Of a stretch of DNA of 64,000 nt, positions 50,201 to 61,078 are shown piece by piece. The stretch is from Haemonchus contortus (taxonomy: Eukaryota > Nematoda > Chromadorea > Rhabditida > Trichostrongylidae). The stretch is taken from positions 24,202,432 through 24,266,431 of the forward strand of contig LS997566.1 in NCBI GenBank assembly GCA_000469685.2. Direction: 5' to 3'. The translations under genes and the position numbers were made by a program. Position 1 is the stretch's first letter, and every line of letters starts with the position of its first letter. Under the pieces are notes generated by a model. That model had not been told where the DNA came from. It ran no database searches and saw only the letters and a list, made by a program, of their open reading frames with translations.

Positions 50201-53200
50201 CTCAATGGTTTCGGGAGCTTCCAGCAGTGGCGCTGCTGTTTATTTTTAAGTTCAGCATGTTGAATGAGTTGTTTGAGCATTTCTTTTGCAGGCGGCCACG
50301 AGAGCTTTTCTTGCTGTCAGACGTCTATTTTACCTTCAAATGCATCGGGCTGCTATTGTTATTCAGTCTTCTTACCGGTAGGACTTCTACTTTTATGACC
50401 ACAAAGCTGGACACACTTTTTTGATTTCTCGTCTAAACTGTTGTAAAATACAATGATTCGTGGCAAATGGTTTGTAGCCCCAGTGATCCTGGAGAATCAT
50501 TCCTCCCACTTACTACGAAACATCAATGTAGATTTAGAAAGGACTACAAGTCAGTTGTTGTTAGTGTCGACTGCTTAAGTTCTCAGTCTGAAGCTCAACG
50601 TTATTTACCGTTTTGGTTTATACTTGGCCGAAACATTGTAGTTTCAGTCATCAGTTGAAATATTTTTTTGCAGGCGTTATATCTGTGAACGCCGTTATCG
50701 TGAACTACGATGTGCCGTTGTTGCAATCCAGACTCATTTCCGTGCTTCTCAAGTCCGTGCGTATGTTCAGAAGGTTCGCTTTAATCTTACCTGTGTATTT
50801 TTGCAAAGTCTGGCCATTTGCATGGAAAAAATTCATTGAACATCCTTCTATAAATTCATATGTCCAACGTTCCATTCCAAGCGTCTGAGTTGGTGTGGAC
50901 ATGGAGTTTTTTGAGCCTTCACCCGCAGAATTCGGCATCTACATGGCTAATACCAAATAAAGTAGAGGAAGAGCGATGTTCAAGCTGTGTGCGTGCAAAA
51001 TTTATGTATTAATCTCCAAGGGACAGTATTCAGCAAAGCAAATATGCCTCCAGCACAACATTGGTGCAGGCTCGAGGACGCTTCGGAAAGGCATTTGTCT
51101 AGCGCAAGTATGGACGTCGCCAAGATCATCCCAAAGTTTTCTTCGGGAACAGTCCCAAGGAAACCCAGACTATTGTTGACACGCAACCTTGGACACCATC
51201 GCTGACCAATCAAAGTAGTTGGAAATTCAAAGTGATTGCCAGTCTAGCTCGATGAGACCCACGAAGTTAGTTTGACAACAAATTTTAACGCTCTGGTTTC
51301 CGTGAGCAGGAGCCAATTTCGTTGAATTTCCTCTAAACAAAGATTAGTCGAAGTTTTCTTTCAATTGTCGTGAGCAAATACGTCTTCAGTTGTGAATCTG
51401 GATGTTTTTCTGCATCGACTTTTGCTTCTTGTGGTGAAAAAAGAGCATTTTCACACAAGTAGACGACGTACAGGCAAAGTCTGTAGGTGCGAAGGGGTAT
51501 GACTTGTAGTGGTTACTCACCATCATGTTTCGTTGTGAAATTCGTTTTCATGCTAAGAATCACCTCATCGGGTACGATGCTTTTCTTGTTTGACTCATTC
51601 TAAATGGGTCAGGTGATAACACCTGAATGCCGCATCTTCATAGATCAGCTGCCTTTGTTCCTCTTGAAGAGATTGCATTCCAAGCAGATGTCTGTTTTGC
51701 TAAAAGAATGTTGTTGACGGAATTTTTCTGGATTTGATCACACATTCCTTCTAAATTTATCTGACAGAAGTTGACCTTGCAAGTCTGGATGGATTGGTAA
51801 GGCTCGTTGACTTTGGAATGCCCCGATCCGATTTCTTTTATACGACAGATGAAACAGTCAACTATGCAATCATCACAATTTCTACGGATCGCAAATGGAG
51901 CTAATAGCATATTATCACGTTTATGTTTTGTTGAGGCCGGTCTTCCAAAATGTGTCGACTTTTCTCAGCAATTCGATGTTGAAGAACGACAGAACTGGTC
52001 TTTCTCCAGCGCTGCTGCGGTTGGAATTGGAAGTATTCGCCGAATTTCCACCCCTTAACGTTCAGAATTCAGTATCGTTATCTAGAGGGTACTGTAAGGG
52101 ATACGATATAAGTAGGTCTGCCGCCCCTAGTCGTCTCGTAATGGAAGTGCACTCCAGCGCAACTTTACTTCAGCTTACAAACGTCAATCACCGAAATATA
52201 CCTCAATCTGGGGTAACAAAGATCAGAAAATGCTCTGATCAGCGTAAACTCTGATGCGCGAATCGAATTTAAGAATTTCATGACTCAGTGGGTCGTGTTT
52301 GAGTTGATCGAGCGAAATAGCAGGTTCTGGCAATTCGACTTGAAGTGACAGCTGGCTGTTGGAGAGCACCTTTGTGTTTCTTCAATCCTCTACATATCAG
52401 TCATAGTATAGGGCTTTGTTGGCGTTCCATATTCGTCATCTGTTCCAAATGCATATGCGTTTTTCTCTGGACCGTGAATATGTTCAGTCAGCGTGATAAC
52501 CCAGATCGAGCAACTCGTGGTTAATAGGCGTGCAACGTCGTGTAATAGGGTCATCCAGAGTGATTTACGCAATTCTCGCCTCGGAAGATGCAGGAGAAGA
52601 CCTCGAATAAGTGGACGTACAGCTCAGTCGTGGTTGAATGATGCGAGCTTGTCCACCGAGACTAGTAGTCCATTTTTGTTAAATGATGAGTGAAGGCGCT
52701 ACTTCATGTGGCATTTTTTGTTCATATTTCTTCACGAAATACTGAACAAATAGTTTCCCCATAGAAAATCCTTTGTGAAAGGAACATGCATCTATATGGA
52801 GAGTATTAGTCAGGTGTAAAATGGAAAAACTCAAGAATGGCTTGGCAAAGCCAAAAGAAGCGAATGAGTAAATCTACTGTTATAAGTGAGCAGGTGAAGG
52901 AGCCTTCAATAAAGAAGGTAGTCGTTTTTCTCGATTTCCTTGCCACGCAGGGGACAAGTAGTAATAAGTAAAATAATTGTAACATGAGACTTGTGTAACT
53001 ATTCTACCGCGCTAATTTCCCTTCAAGTAACATCTCAAGGTGACACATTAACAGAAAGTAATTTGCTGTAAATCTATTATCTAACTTCTTGCTTATGGAC
53101 GGTTAGATGTATTTTTGTTTAGCTTCGCTACGAGAGTTCCGCCATTGTTATACAAAAATACTGGCGTGGCTATCTGGCGCGACGAGAGAAGATCGAGTTC

Positions 53201-56200
53201 CGACGTAAAGTCGTACTGGTCCAGTGTTGTGTGCGGCGATGGCTGGCTAAAAGGCGTCTTCGGGAGCTCAAGGTAGGATTTTTCTTTGAATTTGCTATGG
53301 ACGCCTTTATTGCCTTTATTTCACTGATATTCTCTGCATTCTTGGAAAGCAGGCGATATGAATCTCGGGTAGAAGCATTTCAAGCGACCATCTGCAGATG
53401 GGTTCCTTGCGGACTGACACCTGGCTTCCATGAAAAACATGCTCTCAAACTTAGTTATGATGAATCTTCTTCATACCTTATACAGTGAAGGGTTGATGGA
53501 AGTATGACATTGTGGTATAACGTTGAGCAGGGGTGCTACTACCGTCATTTTCGCAGGAGGCAGGAAGATATGAGAAGCTGCTCTAGTGCGAAAAATATGA
53601 CAATGTGTTAATCCTTCTTTAACTCCGCTTGTCCTTTGGATTCCTAATATCTGAGGAATCTCAACTCGTTTCCTTTTATTCTCTTCACTCTACTTTTTCT
53701 GCCTAAAGTTGCTCTTTATGCTTCTCTTTTTCATAAGTTTGGACATGAGCTCACACTCATTTCTTTCTATCTATGGTAATGTCTGCGGACCTCTTCTATG
53801 CGGAAACCATTGAGGTGCAACGAAATGCTGTTTCATAGTTCAAATGTGTTCTTGTGGACACTCTTCTGAATAGCTGAAAATGACAAAAAAACGAGAGTTC
53901 GGTCGACTGGAAGGGTAAATTGAGTGGATAGCTTCAACACAGTTATTCTACATCTTTTGGGATTAGTCTTCAGTGTTTTGGAATACGTATTTCCGGATAG
54001 GAAATCGTATTCTACTTTTGTAGGGCGGAAGTAGTGTAGTGGCAAGTGGCGCGCTATCTCGCACGCACGGTCAGGGGGTCGAATCCCCGATCGATGCCCG
54101 CCTAGGCCAACCAAGCCTTCCATCCCTCCGGGGTCGGTGAATTGGTACCAGACTCGTCTGGGAGGATAAAAGCACTGACCTGTACATCGGCTGGCCACCG
54201 CAAGTCATTGTATAGGCCACATACGCACTCATTACGCCACTACGATTCTGAATGGAAGTCGAGTGCGGGGGCGCATCTCTCAGACGGGATTGATTAAGCC
54301 AACACTTTATCCTTTATCCTTTATTCTTCTTTTGTGGGTCTGTTTCTACTTCTATACCTGTGCTCTGCTTTTGTATTGCCTCAACGCATTGATAAGTGGG
54401 ACAGGCTGATTGCTGAATTCCCATCGAAAGCGATTCCCGAGAGTAACTCTCAACAGAAAACTCACTCTCAAAAAATCTAGTATAAAACTTCAAATATGAA
54501 AAAACCAGACTGCAGTTGTGCTACGATGGACAAGCCATGTCACTCCAATTCCAAGCGACAAGGCAGAAGACGGCATCGCACAAGCGACATGAGCCTGATT
54601 TTCTTTTCCCCAGCGTTTATACCGCTCAAGGGAAGAGCCGCTGTGCTTACACATATACTATTTAGTTATGACCAGTTCCTTCGGTCCACGGCATCTCCTG
54701 CCGTTACCTTGGCTTCATAGAGGCCCTTCTCGATCATATCCCTCCACCTCTTCTTTGAGGCTTCCTTCCCATGATCCATTGCTTCTCTTTTCGTTATGAC
54801 TAACCCTCCTATACTTATTCTTGAGAGTCACGGTACTGTTCTTTACGCTACGGAATTACCCTGTGGCCCTTGTAATTGCCTTCAGAGAACTGTTCTACAT
54901 ATTTGGGGAGCAACAAACTTTATCCCGGAACAAATTGATGAATCATTTTGCTTCGAACGGCCCTTCTTTTTGATCAGGATCCATCCACAATTACATTTAG
55001 CTACACTTTGCCTTGAAACATATCCACAACAAAAAATCTTCAATCCTATTATAGATTGAATCGCGATCAGTGGTACACCTCCAGAAGTTGAATACTGGCC
55101 TTGAAAACAAGATCATCGATCTTCAAATGAAACTCGATGTGATGGTGAGTGGTAATTTAACTGCATCTCATTATGCCAGTCGGCTCGCTCGGCTGACGCC
55201 GGGCTCCCCTCCTTCTTGTTCTAAAATAGCCTCTCCGCCTGCACCTTTTTCAAATTTGTAAGCTTCGGTAGATGAGAACAGGGGTTATACATTCCTGGCC
55301 AAACACAAACACCCAACACAATTCGTGCGTGCCCCGTCCGCCATGAGAACACCGTTCTTAGGTTCTGTGTGTTTGAGTAACTCGATTTATTTCCACTTAT
55401 TCAACCTTGGTTTCGAAATTTCGCATGGAGTCTAAATTAACATTTTTTTGCCCACACCTCACCTCCTGTGAGCCGATCAAGTTTTGCCGCCCGACATAGG
55501 TGCTCCCTATTGCCGCCTGTATTTTTATTGAATATGAGCGCTCTAGGTTCAAGTTTAAATTTTTGCACAAACCCCGCCCATGTGGGTGGAGTCCGGTCTT
55601 GCGACCCACCTTAGATGTTACTATTCTGCCGCCTGCACACCCATAAAATTTGAGCGCTTAGGTCCACGGGAACAGGAGCTATGAATTTCTACTCAAACCC
55701 TCCCACTGGCCAACTGTGGGCAGAGTCCGTTCGTGCCATACAGCGTAGGTGTTCCCATCGTCGCCTGCTCCCCTACCAAATTCGAACGCGAACGTGAAGT
55801 TATGAATTTCCGGTCAAACACACACACTGCTAAGTTACCTTTCATGCTGTGTCTTAATTATGACGTCTGACGTACTTCTAGTTTGACGGGATTCACTGCT
55901 TACCTACATAAGTAATCTTTCATCGTATTAAGCTTTAGAACTATAAATAACATTTGTTAGTGTACTGGTTCCCCGTCATGCACCAACACATCTTCAAACT
56001 CCTCTTCAAGGACTTCTGTATATGCGAGATTTTCGCTTTGCTTGTTTCCTATCGTTACGCTGCCCTACAGTCTGGCGTTTTCTTTATGGTTTGGATTTTT
56101 TAGACGTCTGAGCGCAATCGACTCTTGTCATCCGATGAAAAGCTGCGTTCACAGATAGCAGTACTTGAGGCAGAAATGTGAGATCACCTACTTTACTACT

Positions 56201-59200
56201 ACTTCACCGACCAAGCATTAATAAAATACTAATTGTTTATTCTGTTTTCAGAGGTGATATGAAGCATTCCACGATCCAGAAAGAAGAGGAGTTCGCCCTA
56301 GAAATTGAGCGGCTTGAGACGGAGTGCGATGTCAAAGAGGCGCAGAAAGGGGAACTAGAAACTAAGATACATGAGCTCACATCTCGCCTAGATCAGGTTA
56401 ATTGGAAACAAGGATTATTCGTCGGTTGCCAGCAGGTTAATATCCTTTGTATAATCTCTCACTCTTTCAGAACAAAGTAGAAGCATCATTGAAAATTGAG
56501 GAATTGTTGGATCAGCTGAACACGTCAAACACTAAGGTCACAGCTGCAGAGGAAGATCTTCAGAAAACGCGAACCGCCCTTGCCGCAGGTGCTCAGAATC
56601 TTTTATTTTTGTTGGGGTCACTATGGAAACACAAGCCTTCAATCAGAAAGCGAACGATGTGCTGGCGTGGAACGCGACCGGGATCTGATGCGCGAACAGC
56701 TGCTTCAAAATGCAAACATTCTCGCTTCGTCTCATTTTAGTCGGAGTGGCAGCATGAGGAGTGAACAAGGTTCTGTGAAGCCGTTTTTATCCTGTTCTCA
56801 CTTCAATGGAAATAGGTTCATGTTATAAGATTCAGGGCGACAGCCTTTCTCACTAATGGGACCGGATGGCAATTCTGTATCGCTCAGCGGCGGGTCAGGC
56901 GATTTGGAAGAGATCGCTCTTATCCTTCGTCAACAACAGATGATAAATGATTTACGTATGAGGTAAATAGAAACTGTTTCAGTGAAATGTAGTTGAGAGG
57001 TGGGAGGGGGGAGGAGGGGGGGGGGAGGTGGGGGGGGGGGGGGGGTCCGGGAACTTCTCCCCTAACACGGCATCGCACACGCCGCACCCGCCGCCTATCG
57101 CAGGATTGCGATGGAAGATTAGAGCGCGCAACTTATGAGGTAGGGAGTCCTTTGATTATTTGAATTGGCTAGCCGCTCTTTTCAATTCCAATGCGGACTT
57201 GTTCGTCGTTTATATAGGAGGAGTCATTTTAATTGATCAAGTCTAATTAACATGAAAACTAAAAAGAAACAGAAGAAAAAAACGATAAAATCCAATGAGA
57301 TAGCAAGCCAGTCAAGGAAAAATATCGCGTCCTATCGATTGGCGGGAGGCGGGGTGAGTACGGTAATTGCAGTGACATTTGCCGCATGCCGCAAGGGAGA
57401 ATGCCGCAACCGGGGAGGGGGGGGGGGGGGGGGGGGGGAGGGCAGTGCCCTTTTGAATCACTGATGGCAAGAGCGCAGAGAGTGAAGAGCAGCGAAGCCC
57501 GTAATGGTGCTTGGAAACGTTTATAGCTTTTTATGTTATAGCTGTGTATTTTTATCTAAATTTCAGAAGGGGAGGAGCTCCGACGTGGGTGAGCCAATAG
57601 GATGTTCAATTCCTATCTCATCTCAGCTTTTTGCGCGGGATGACCACCTCACCCACCCCTGAGTTTCTCCACTCTTTAAAAAAAGCGTCTCTGAGAACAA
57701 GTAAGGTCAGCTACCCCGCCCTCCCTGCTTTAAAGTCTTCAGTGATTCAAAATGCATCCCCCCCCCCTCCCCTCCACCCCTAAATACATTACATTCTCAC
57801 CATGCTTCTTTGGTACTTATCATTTTGCAAATCGCACAAAAGTCATCTAGTCTAGCCTAGCTTATGGAAACGGGCTACTTTGTTTGGATTTCGAGTAATG
57901 TAAGATTTGCCGTTCACTTCAAATGTGTTTTATGAAGACAACTTCTGCTGGGTGTTTTTAGGTCACTCCGTTCCTAAGTCTGTATAGCTTATATTGAATA
58001 GTAATCATGTTAGAGATACCAACTTGATCCAAAAACTCAGCGGTACTTCAAGTTGACGAACTTATTACATGGCTCTTATCATCACGAACTACGTCGCTCG
58101 GCTCATTGGTCTTATTATTAGCGATTTTGTAGAGCCGAGCAGCATCAAAGGGAAAATGAGCGTCTGCGAAATTTGGTCGAAGCAAGTTCGTTGGTAGACT
58201 CACTCGAGAAGAAGACATCTTTACGTTCCTTCGAATCTTACAAGCTTCAGGTAGGTTCTATATTTCTTCTATAACTTCCGCTTTTTACAGGGTAGAACTA
58301 CTTGTAACAAATGTTCGAAAGTGGAGGTTTCAATCACTAAAAAATCTTACTCCGACACTGATATTTGACTTTTCCATATTATATGTTATGTAAGAGCGAA
58401 TTAAGTAGGGAACAGGATCAAGTACAAAATTCGGGCGGTGCGGTCTTGCGTCTTGTCTTTCGTTCTACCACTCAAGTTCTCGAGCCACCCCTCCGGAAGT
58501 TTTAATCGTCGTGATAAATGACCTCTTCATCGGGAGCCTAAATTTTTAGGGTTACTCTGAATTGGTGATTAAGCTCACAATAAGTGATCCTCGTTTTGGA
58601 GTACAAAATATCATTTTTCCTATATACTCATGACCTCCTGTTCGTATTATATTAAGGCCGTAAGCATCAGTATTCCGAGTGATAAAGTTATCTGATAAAG
58701 CCATCACCAAAGAGGGTCTGTGACTTTTGATGTTGGCTATGCTTCCTTGCCTTGATCTTCTCGGAAGGTGAGATTCGGGAGTTCAGTGGGAAGTTGTTGG
58801 TACAGCTTTTCTTCTACGGATTTTCCCATTCGGAAAGCCTAGCATAGTTCCAGTGAAACTAATATTGAAAATTACCATAATAATCGAGTCCGTTCGATGT
58901 TTTTTTAACTGCTTTTGTAGAACTAAGGGCGTACGACTCTCCCATGTCTTCACTTGAATGGTTTCCTTCATGCCTTCCTATCAAACTCGTAGGGGCTCAC
59001 CAAGTGACGGTACAATGGCTTTAGTTCTGTACGCTGGTTGCTGAGTTTTTGCTTTTGTTGGCACATTAAGTATCGGGTTTTGAAAAGAAGTTAGCGGGTG
59101 TTTTCAAAAGTGTGGAGTCGTTATTTATCCTGATTGAGGGTGTTGGAGTGGTTTCCAGGATATGGCCATCGTAACTAATCGTTGTGGTGATGATTCTCTA

Positions 59201-59841
59201 GTGCTACAGTGCGTTTCAGTAGTATACGTCCACCCCTCATCTCAACAAAAATATAAAATAAATGTATAAAATAATGCAATGTTCCTGCTCTGGAATCTAT
59301 AATTGTAATCGCTGGCGTTACAGGAACTTGAAACAGCACATGCGCGAATGAAACTTGAACTTGAGCGCCTGGTTGAGGAGAAGATCAATGGTGGACTCGA
59401 AAACATGAACGTAAAGCTATTGAATGACCGTCTCGTGGAAGAAAACGACAGGTTGTTTTTTGCTCTTATGGGTTCTCTGACTTCAAATAGATTGAAAGTT
59501 GATCCTTTTCTTCAGGCTTCACGAAGAATCAGCAGAATTGCGAGCTATGCTTTCGACGCGATTCGAGAGGCAGTCAGCTATGGCGAGTGGATCTCCTCGT
59601 CCCGACTCTGGCCATTGGTCTGCTGGGCATTCGGATGATGGCAGTTCGGATCTCGATGAAGACTTGTGTAAGGAAAGGCAGTGTCGTCAACTGAAAGCCT
59701 TGGCAGAGTGAGTTACTTCTTTTAGAGGGTAAGGCTCATGGAAATGTTTGTTACTCCAGAAACCTGAATCGTGCTCTTGTTGAACGCAACCGAGAAATCG
59801 AAAAGCTGGAGAAGCGACTTTCGGAGACGACCCCCACATTT
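43561..59841 (+). CDS. hum-2: Class V unconventional myosin heavy chain (34 exons found; 3' end unresolved)
   Basis: Actin-based processive motor for vesicle and organelle transport; class V heavy chains dimerise and bind calmodulin-type light chains. Exons join in one frame with GT/AG sites: 43561-43674, 43728-43839, 44127-44251, 44384-44449, 44527-44624, 44725-44832, 46240-46357, 46430-46511, 47135-47226, 47283-47402, 47464-47598, 47741-47886, 48167-48248, 48332-48472, 48537-48665, 48749-48832, 48923-49015, 49070-49161, 49245-49337, 49449-49563, 49626-49805, 50292-50377, 50674-50773, 53123-53272, 55055-55144, 56104-56177, 56252-56396, 56471-56588, 56647-56769, 56836-56962, 58133-58250, 59324-59451, 59516-59707, 59760-59841. 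Total 3858 nt, 1286 codons. Residue numbers below count from 43561. The order is SH3-like start, motor, six IQ motifs, coiled coil, which is specific to class V. Vertebrate MYO5A is about 1850 residues, so roughly 400 C-terminal residues (the globular tail) are not seen. C. elegans hum-2 is the expected orthologue. Confidence 0.96.
44384..44832 (+). CDS. hum-2: Myosin V exons 4-6: ATP-binding P-loop
   Basis: Exons 44384-44449, 44527-44624 and 44725-44832 encode residues 118-207. The phosphate-binding loop GESGAGKT is at residues 157-164 and is intact. It is preceded by [16 protein letters not shown] and followed by [12 protein letters not shown], the conserved stretch just before switch I. 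Donors are GTGAGT, GTAAGT and GTAGGC. Confidence 0.97.
45135..45222. repeat. 16-bp perfect hairpin stem in myosin intron 6
   Basis: ATACAGAACGCCTTAC (45135-45150) and its exact complement (45207-45222) enclose a 56-base loop. It could be a tiny MITE or an RNA hairpin; no target duplication seen. Confidence 0.6.
46240..47886 (+). CDS. hum-2: Myosin V exons 7-12: switch I, upper 50K region and TEDS site
   Basis: Exons 46240-46357, 46430-46511, 47135-47226, 47283-47402, 47464-47598 and 47741-47886 encode residues 208-438. Switch I (NDNSSRFGK) is at 209-217, followed by [24 protein letters not shown]. The residue 16 positions before the conserved DALAK motif (396-400), the TEDS-rule site, is Glu380. 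An acid here is typical of class V and means activity should not need heavy-chain phosphorylation at this site. The exon block ends at DIYG, where switch II is split by an intron. Confidence 0.96.
46665..46900 (+). repeat. Dispersed repeat family B, variant copy in myosin intron 8
   Basis: Matches 35810-36030: GCGAAAAGCGGCCCAGGTAG, AAGGCTCAAAGATT, GGACGAGTTTAGG and CAGCTCTTTACGCGATTGCA. It lies wholly in the intron 46512-47134. Confidence 0.55.
48167..49161 (+). CDS. hum-2: Myosin V exons 13-18: switch II, relay, loop 2 and actin-binding helix
   Basis: Exons 48167-48248, 48332-48472, 48537-48665, 48749-48832, 48923-49015 and 49070-49161. DIYGFETF (switch II, residues 436-443) is completed across the intron and followed by [30 protein letters not shown] at 633-642 is the diagnostic lower-50K element. 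Loop 2, between LGSAIVFDD and SQFRDSL, is short (about 15 residues, [13 protein letters not shown]) compared with the long Lys-rich loop of vertebrate MYO5A. Loop 2 tunes weak actin affinity, so this may alter processivity (inference). Confidence 0.96.
49245..49805 (+). CDS. hum-2: Myosin V exons 19-21: SH1 helix, converter and first IQ motif
   Basis: Exons 49245-49337, 49449-49563 and 49626-49805. [19 protein letters not shown] is the SH1/SH2 helix region; [19 protein letters not shown] is the converter and the start of the lever arm. The third exon continues into IQ1 ([17 protein letters not shown]) and the first half of IQ2. All three join in frame, with donors GTAATA, GTTAAT and GTATGC. 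Confidence 0.96.
50292..53272 (+). CDS. hum-2: Myosin V exons 22-24: IQ motifs 2-6 (lever arm)
   Basis: Exons 50292-50377, 50674-50773 and 53123-53272. With IQ1 from the previous exon these give six IQ-type repeats, for example [44 protein letters not shown] and [16 protein letters not shown]. Six is the class V hallmark and binds six calmodulin or essential light chains. The 2349-base intron at 50774-53122 hides no missing IQ exon, because the count is complete and the phases join directly. Confidence 0.95.
54022..54322 (+). mobile_element. tRNA-derived SINE with 13-bp target duplication
   Basis: The head has pol III promoter boxes: A box TAGTGTAGTGG and B box GGTCGAATCCC, spaced as in a tRNA. 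An unrelated body follows, then a tail of CTTTAT repeats. Flanks ATTCTACTTTTGT (54009-54021) and ATTCTTCTTTTGT (54323-54335) match at 12 of 13 positions, a target-site duplication left by LINE-driven insertion. The element is in myosin intron 24 in the sense orientation. Confidence 0.85.
54666..54782 (-). pseudogene. C-terminal fragment of an RTE/CR1-like LINE reverse transcriptase
   Basis: Minus-strand reading gives [30 protein letters not shown] and a stop at 54666-54668. The KRW.D...KDL..A..T..DA.DR..W motif is the standard C-terminus of many nematode and flatworm LINE polyproteins. It lies in myosin intron 24, antisense to the gene, 330 bases after a SINE. Upstream reverse transcriptase domains are absent. 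Confidence 0.65.
55055..59841 (+). CDS. hum-2: Myosin V exons 25-34: coiled-coil dimerisation rod
   Basis: Ten exons encode residues 888-1286. The first (55055-55144) starts [20 protein letters not shown], the conserved lever/rod junction. The rest is Glu/Lys/Leu-rich heptad-like sequence, such as [19 protein letters not shown] and [18 protein letters not shown]. It is interrupted by a Ser/Gly/Asp-rich linker in exon 59516-59707 (around [20 protein letters not shown]), a likely flexible or phosphorylated hinge (inference). Weakest donor: GTTCTG at 56770, kept because both sides are phase-compatible. Large introns at 53273-55054, 55145-56103, 56963-58132 and 58251-59323 carry repeats. Confidence 0.88.
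55215..55840 (+). repeat. Degenerate tandem array, unit about 116-133 bp, in myosin intron 25
   Basis: Recurring order in each unit: GCCGCCTG, AAATT.GAGCGC, GGAACAGG.GCTATGAATTT, CAAAC.C..C, then AGTCCG.TCGTGCC. Unit anchors fall at about 55512, 55628 and 55760, with a weaker one near 55231. Copies are well diverged. Confidence 0.55.
56998..57046 (+). repeat. Long G tract in myosin intron 30
   Basis: About 48 bases almost all G with a few A/T, including a run of some 17 G. It has at least four G-runs on the sense strand, so the nascent transcript could form G-quadruplexes. Run length may be unreliable in the assembly. Confidence 0.8.
57412..57443 (+). repeat. Second G tract in myosin intron 30
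   Basis: Run of more than 20 consecutive G. A complementary C-rich tract lies downstream at 57757-57780, so the intron could also fold through G:C pairing. Confidence 0.8.
57575..57765 (+). repeat. Dispersed repeat family C, copy 3, in myosin intron 30
   Basis: CAGCTTTTTGCGCGGGATGA, CCACCTCACCCACCCCTGAG, GAACAAGTAAGGTCAGCTAC and CCCGCCCTCCCTGC match the family order. It ends in a C-rich tract. Confidence 0.5.
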
Positions 59842-60024
59842 GTGAGTCCTTCGAAATTTTCCGTGTCTACAGCAGACCGCAGTTGGTGGAGCCCTCCGCC
59901 CACACCGGCATTGTCCGAATGCGGTTCACGCTCACTCGCCGACCGTCTCGAAGGCATTTGCGAGGCTGTGCTTTTCACGGCGCCCTCTGTGATCGCTCTG
60001 TGGCTTGCTTACAATAGGGGCTAG
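59842..60024 (+). CDS. hum-2: Possible read-through 3' extension of myosin exon 34, ending in a stop
   Basis: If the GTGAGT donor at 59842 is not used, the frame stays open for 60 more codons to TAG at 60022-60024. The added sequence is Ser/Pro-rich (SPSKFSVSTADRSWWSPPPT) and ends in a hydrophobic stretch (AVLFTAPSVIALWLAYN). Its codons are markedly GC-rich at third positions compared with the neighbouring introns, which looks coding. An AATAAA follows at 60572. It could be an alternative last exon giving a tail-less isoform, or chance. Confidence 0.4.
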   Translation: MSPSKFSVSTADRSWWSPPPTPALSECGSRSLADRLEGICEAVLFTAPSVIALWLAYNRG

Positions 60025-60571
60025 CACAACTGACTGTTTATGATCTCTGCTGTTCTGTGCATGCGTTTATCGATCGATTGATTGATCACATCCTCTTACC
60101 TACGACGAGGGTATTGATCATTGATCACGGAGATTGCTTTTCCTCGAATTTCTTCTAAACCGGCATGTTCTGTTTAGTGGAGACCTGCATGTACATACTG
60201 TTCGTTGTTGGGAATCCTACCGAGTGCTATTGTAACTATGTTGTGATATTCGCTTGTGTTTCCACTAGTCCATGGATTAGTCAAGCGTGGATATTGTTGT
60301 CCTCTATGATTTCATTAACAAAAGTAATAACTATACTAAGTTGTCATTTCTATGTGAAATATCGGGTATGAAAACATTCCGTCATGAAAGGAATGACTTC
60401 CGTATTCGTCATCGTAGAGAGTGCAAGAACTCGGTTCTGTGCTGTAAGCGAGAATTATATGGACTGTTCATCCCCTCATGCACCCATTTACAGCTGCAAT
60501 TACTCTGTAGTATCTCCTATTTCAAATGGGTCAGCCGTGCTGAGTGTTGCTTTTACACCCGCTACGGATTC

Positions 60572-60577
60572 CAATAA
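60572..60577 (+). terminator. Candidate polyadenylation signal AATAAA
   Basis: AATAAA followed by a T/G-rich stretch (TTGGTGCTTTGTG), the usual layout of a cleavage site. It would give the read-through myosin isoform a 3' UTR of about 550-570 bases. No independent evidence of use. Confidence 0.3.
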
Positions 60578-60907
60578 ACCTTTAATTGGTGCTTTGTGCT
60601 ACAGAATCAGCTGGGCAGTAGACATCATGTAGAAGTAGACGTCGTGAATGGCTGCTCTCTCGCTTGCTCTTTCGTACCAGCATCTCACTCTCCTATCGCT
60701 TTTGTTCCGAAATATTTCATGTGTAGTTCGGTGGGAGCCCTGAAAAATCCCATTTGGGTATGAAGATGCTAAGAAGATCGATCGGATGATTTCAGAACAG
60801 GTGCTCAGAATGTAAACTCCTGAACCTCCACAGAGACAGTATTTTGAAAAGCCGGAGACGATCCTCATTGCAAAGGAAGTGAAATTATGAGTCCTGTCCT
60901 GGTACAG

Positions 60908-61078
60908 GGAAGCTTCAGAGGGTGGTAGAGCTTGGTTGGAGCTGTTATACTGTAACCTTTACTTCCAAGACCACCCGACTGTGGTTCTCGCCTTCCTGAG
61001 AGAGCTTCTAGTCCACTCACCCAACTGCGCCGATGACAACATGATCCGTTTCGCTATTATTCGATCCCTTCATCTTCG
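60908..61078 (+). CDS. Possible isolated coding exon of unknown identity
   Basis: Acceptor TGGTACAG opens a frame reading EASEGGRAWLELLYCNLYFQ, then DHPTVVLAFLRELLVHSPNC, to a possible donor GTCAAC at 61079 (phase 2). An in-frame TGA lies at 61086. Codons are GC-rich at third positions like real exons here. It does not match the class V globular tail, and I could not link it to a neighbour exon by a normal-length intron. Confidence 0.22.

Noticed and set aside
53557..53590. Segment reading EAGRYEKL after an AG, resembling the vertebrate rod start (EARSVERYKKL)
   Set aside because: No usable donor before a stop, whereas 55055 gives [12 protein letters not shown] with correct phase and better conservation.
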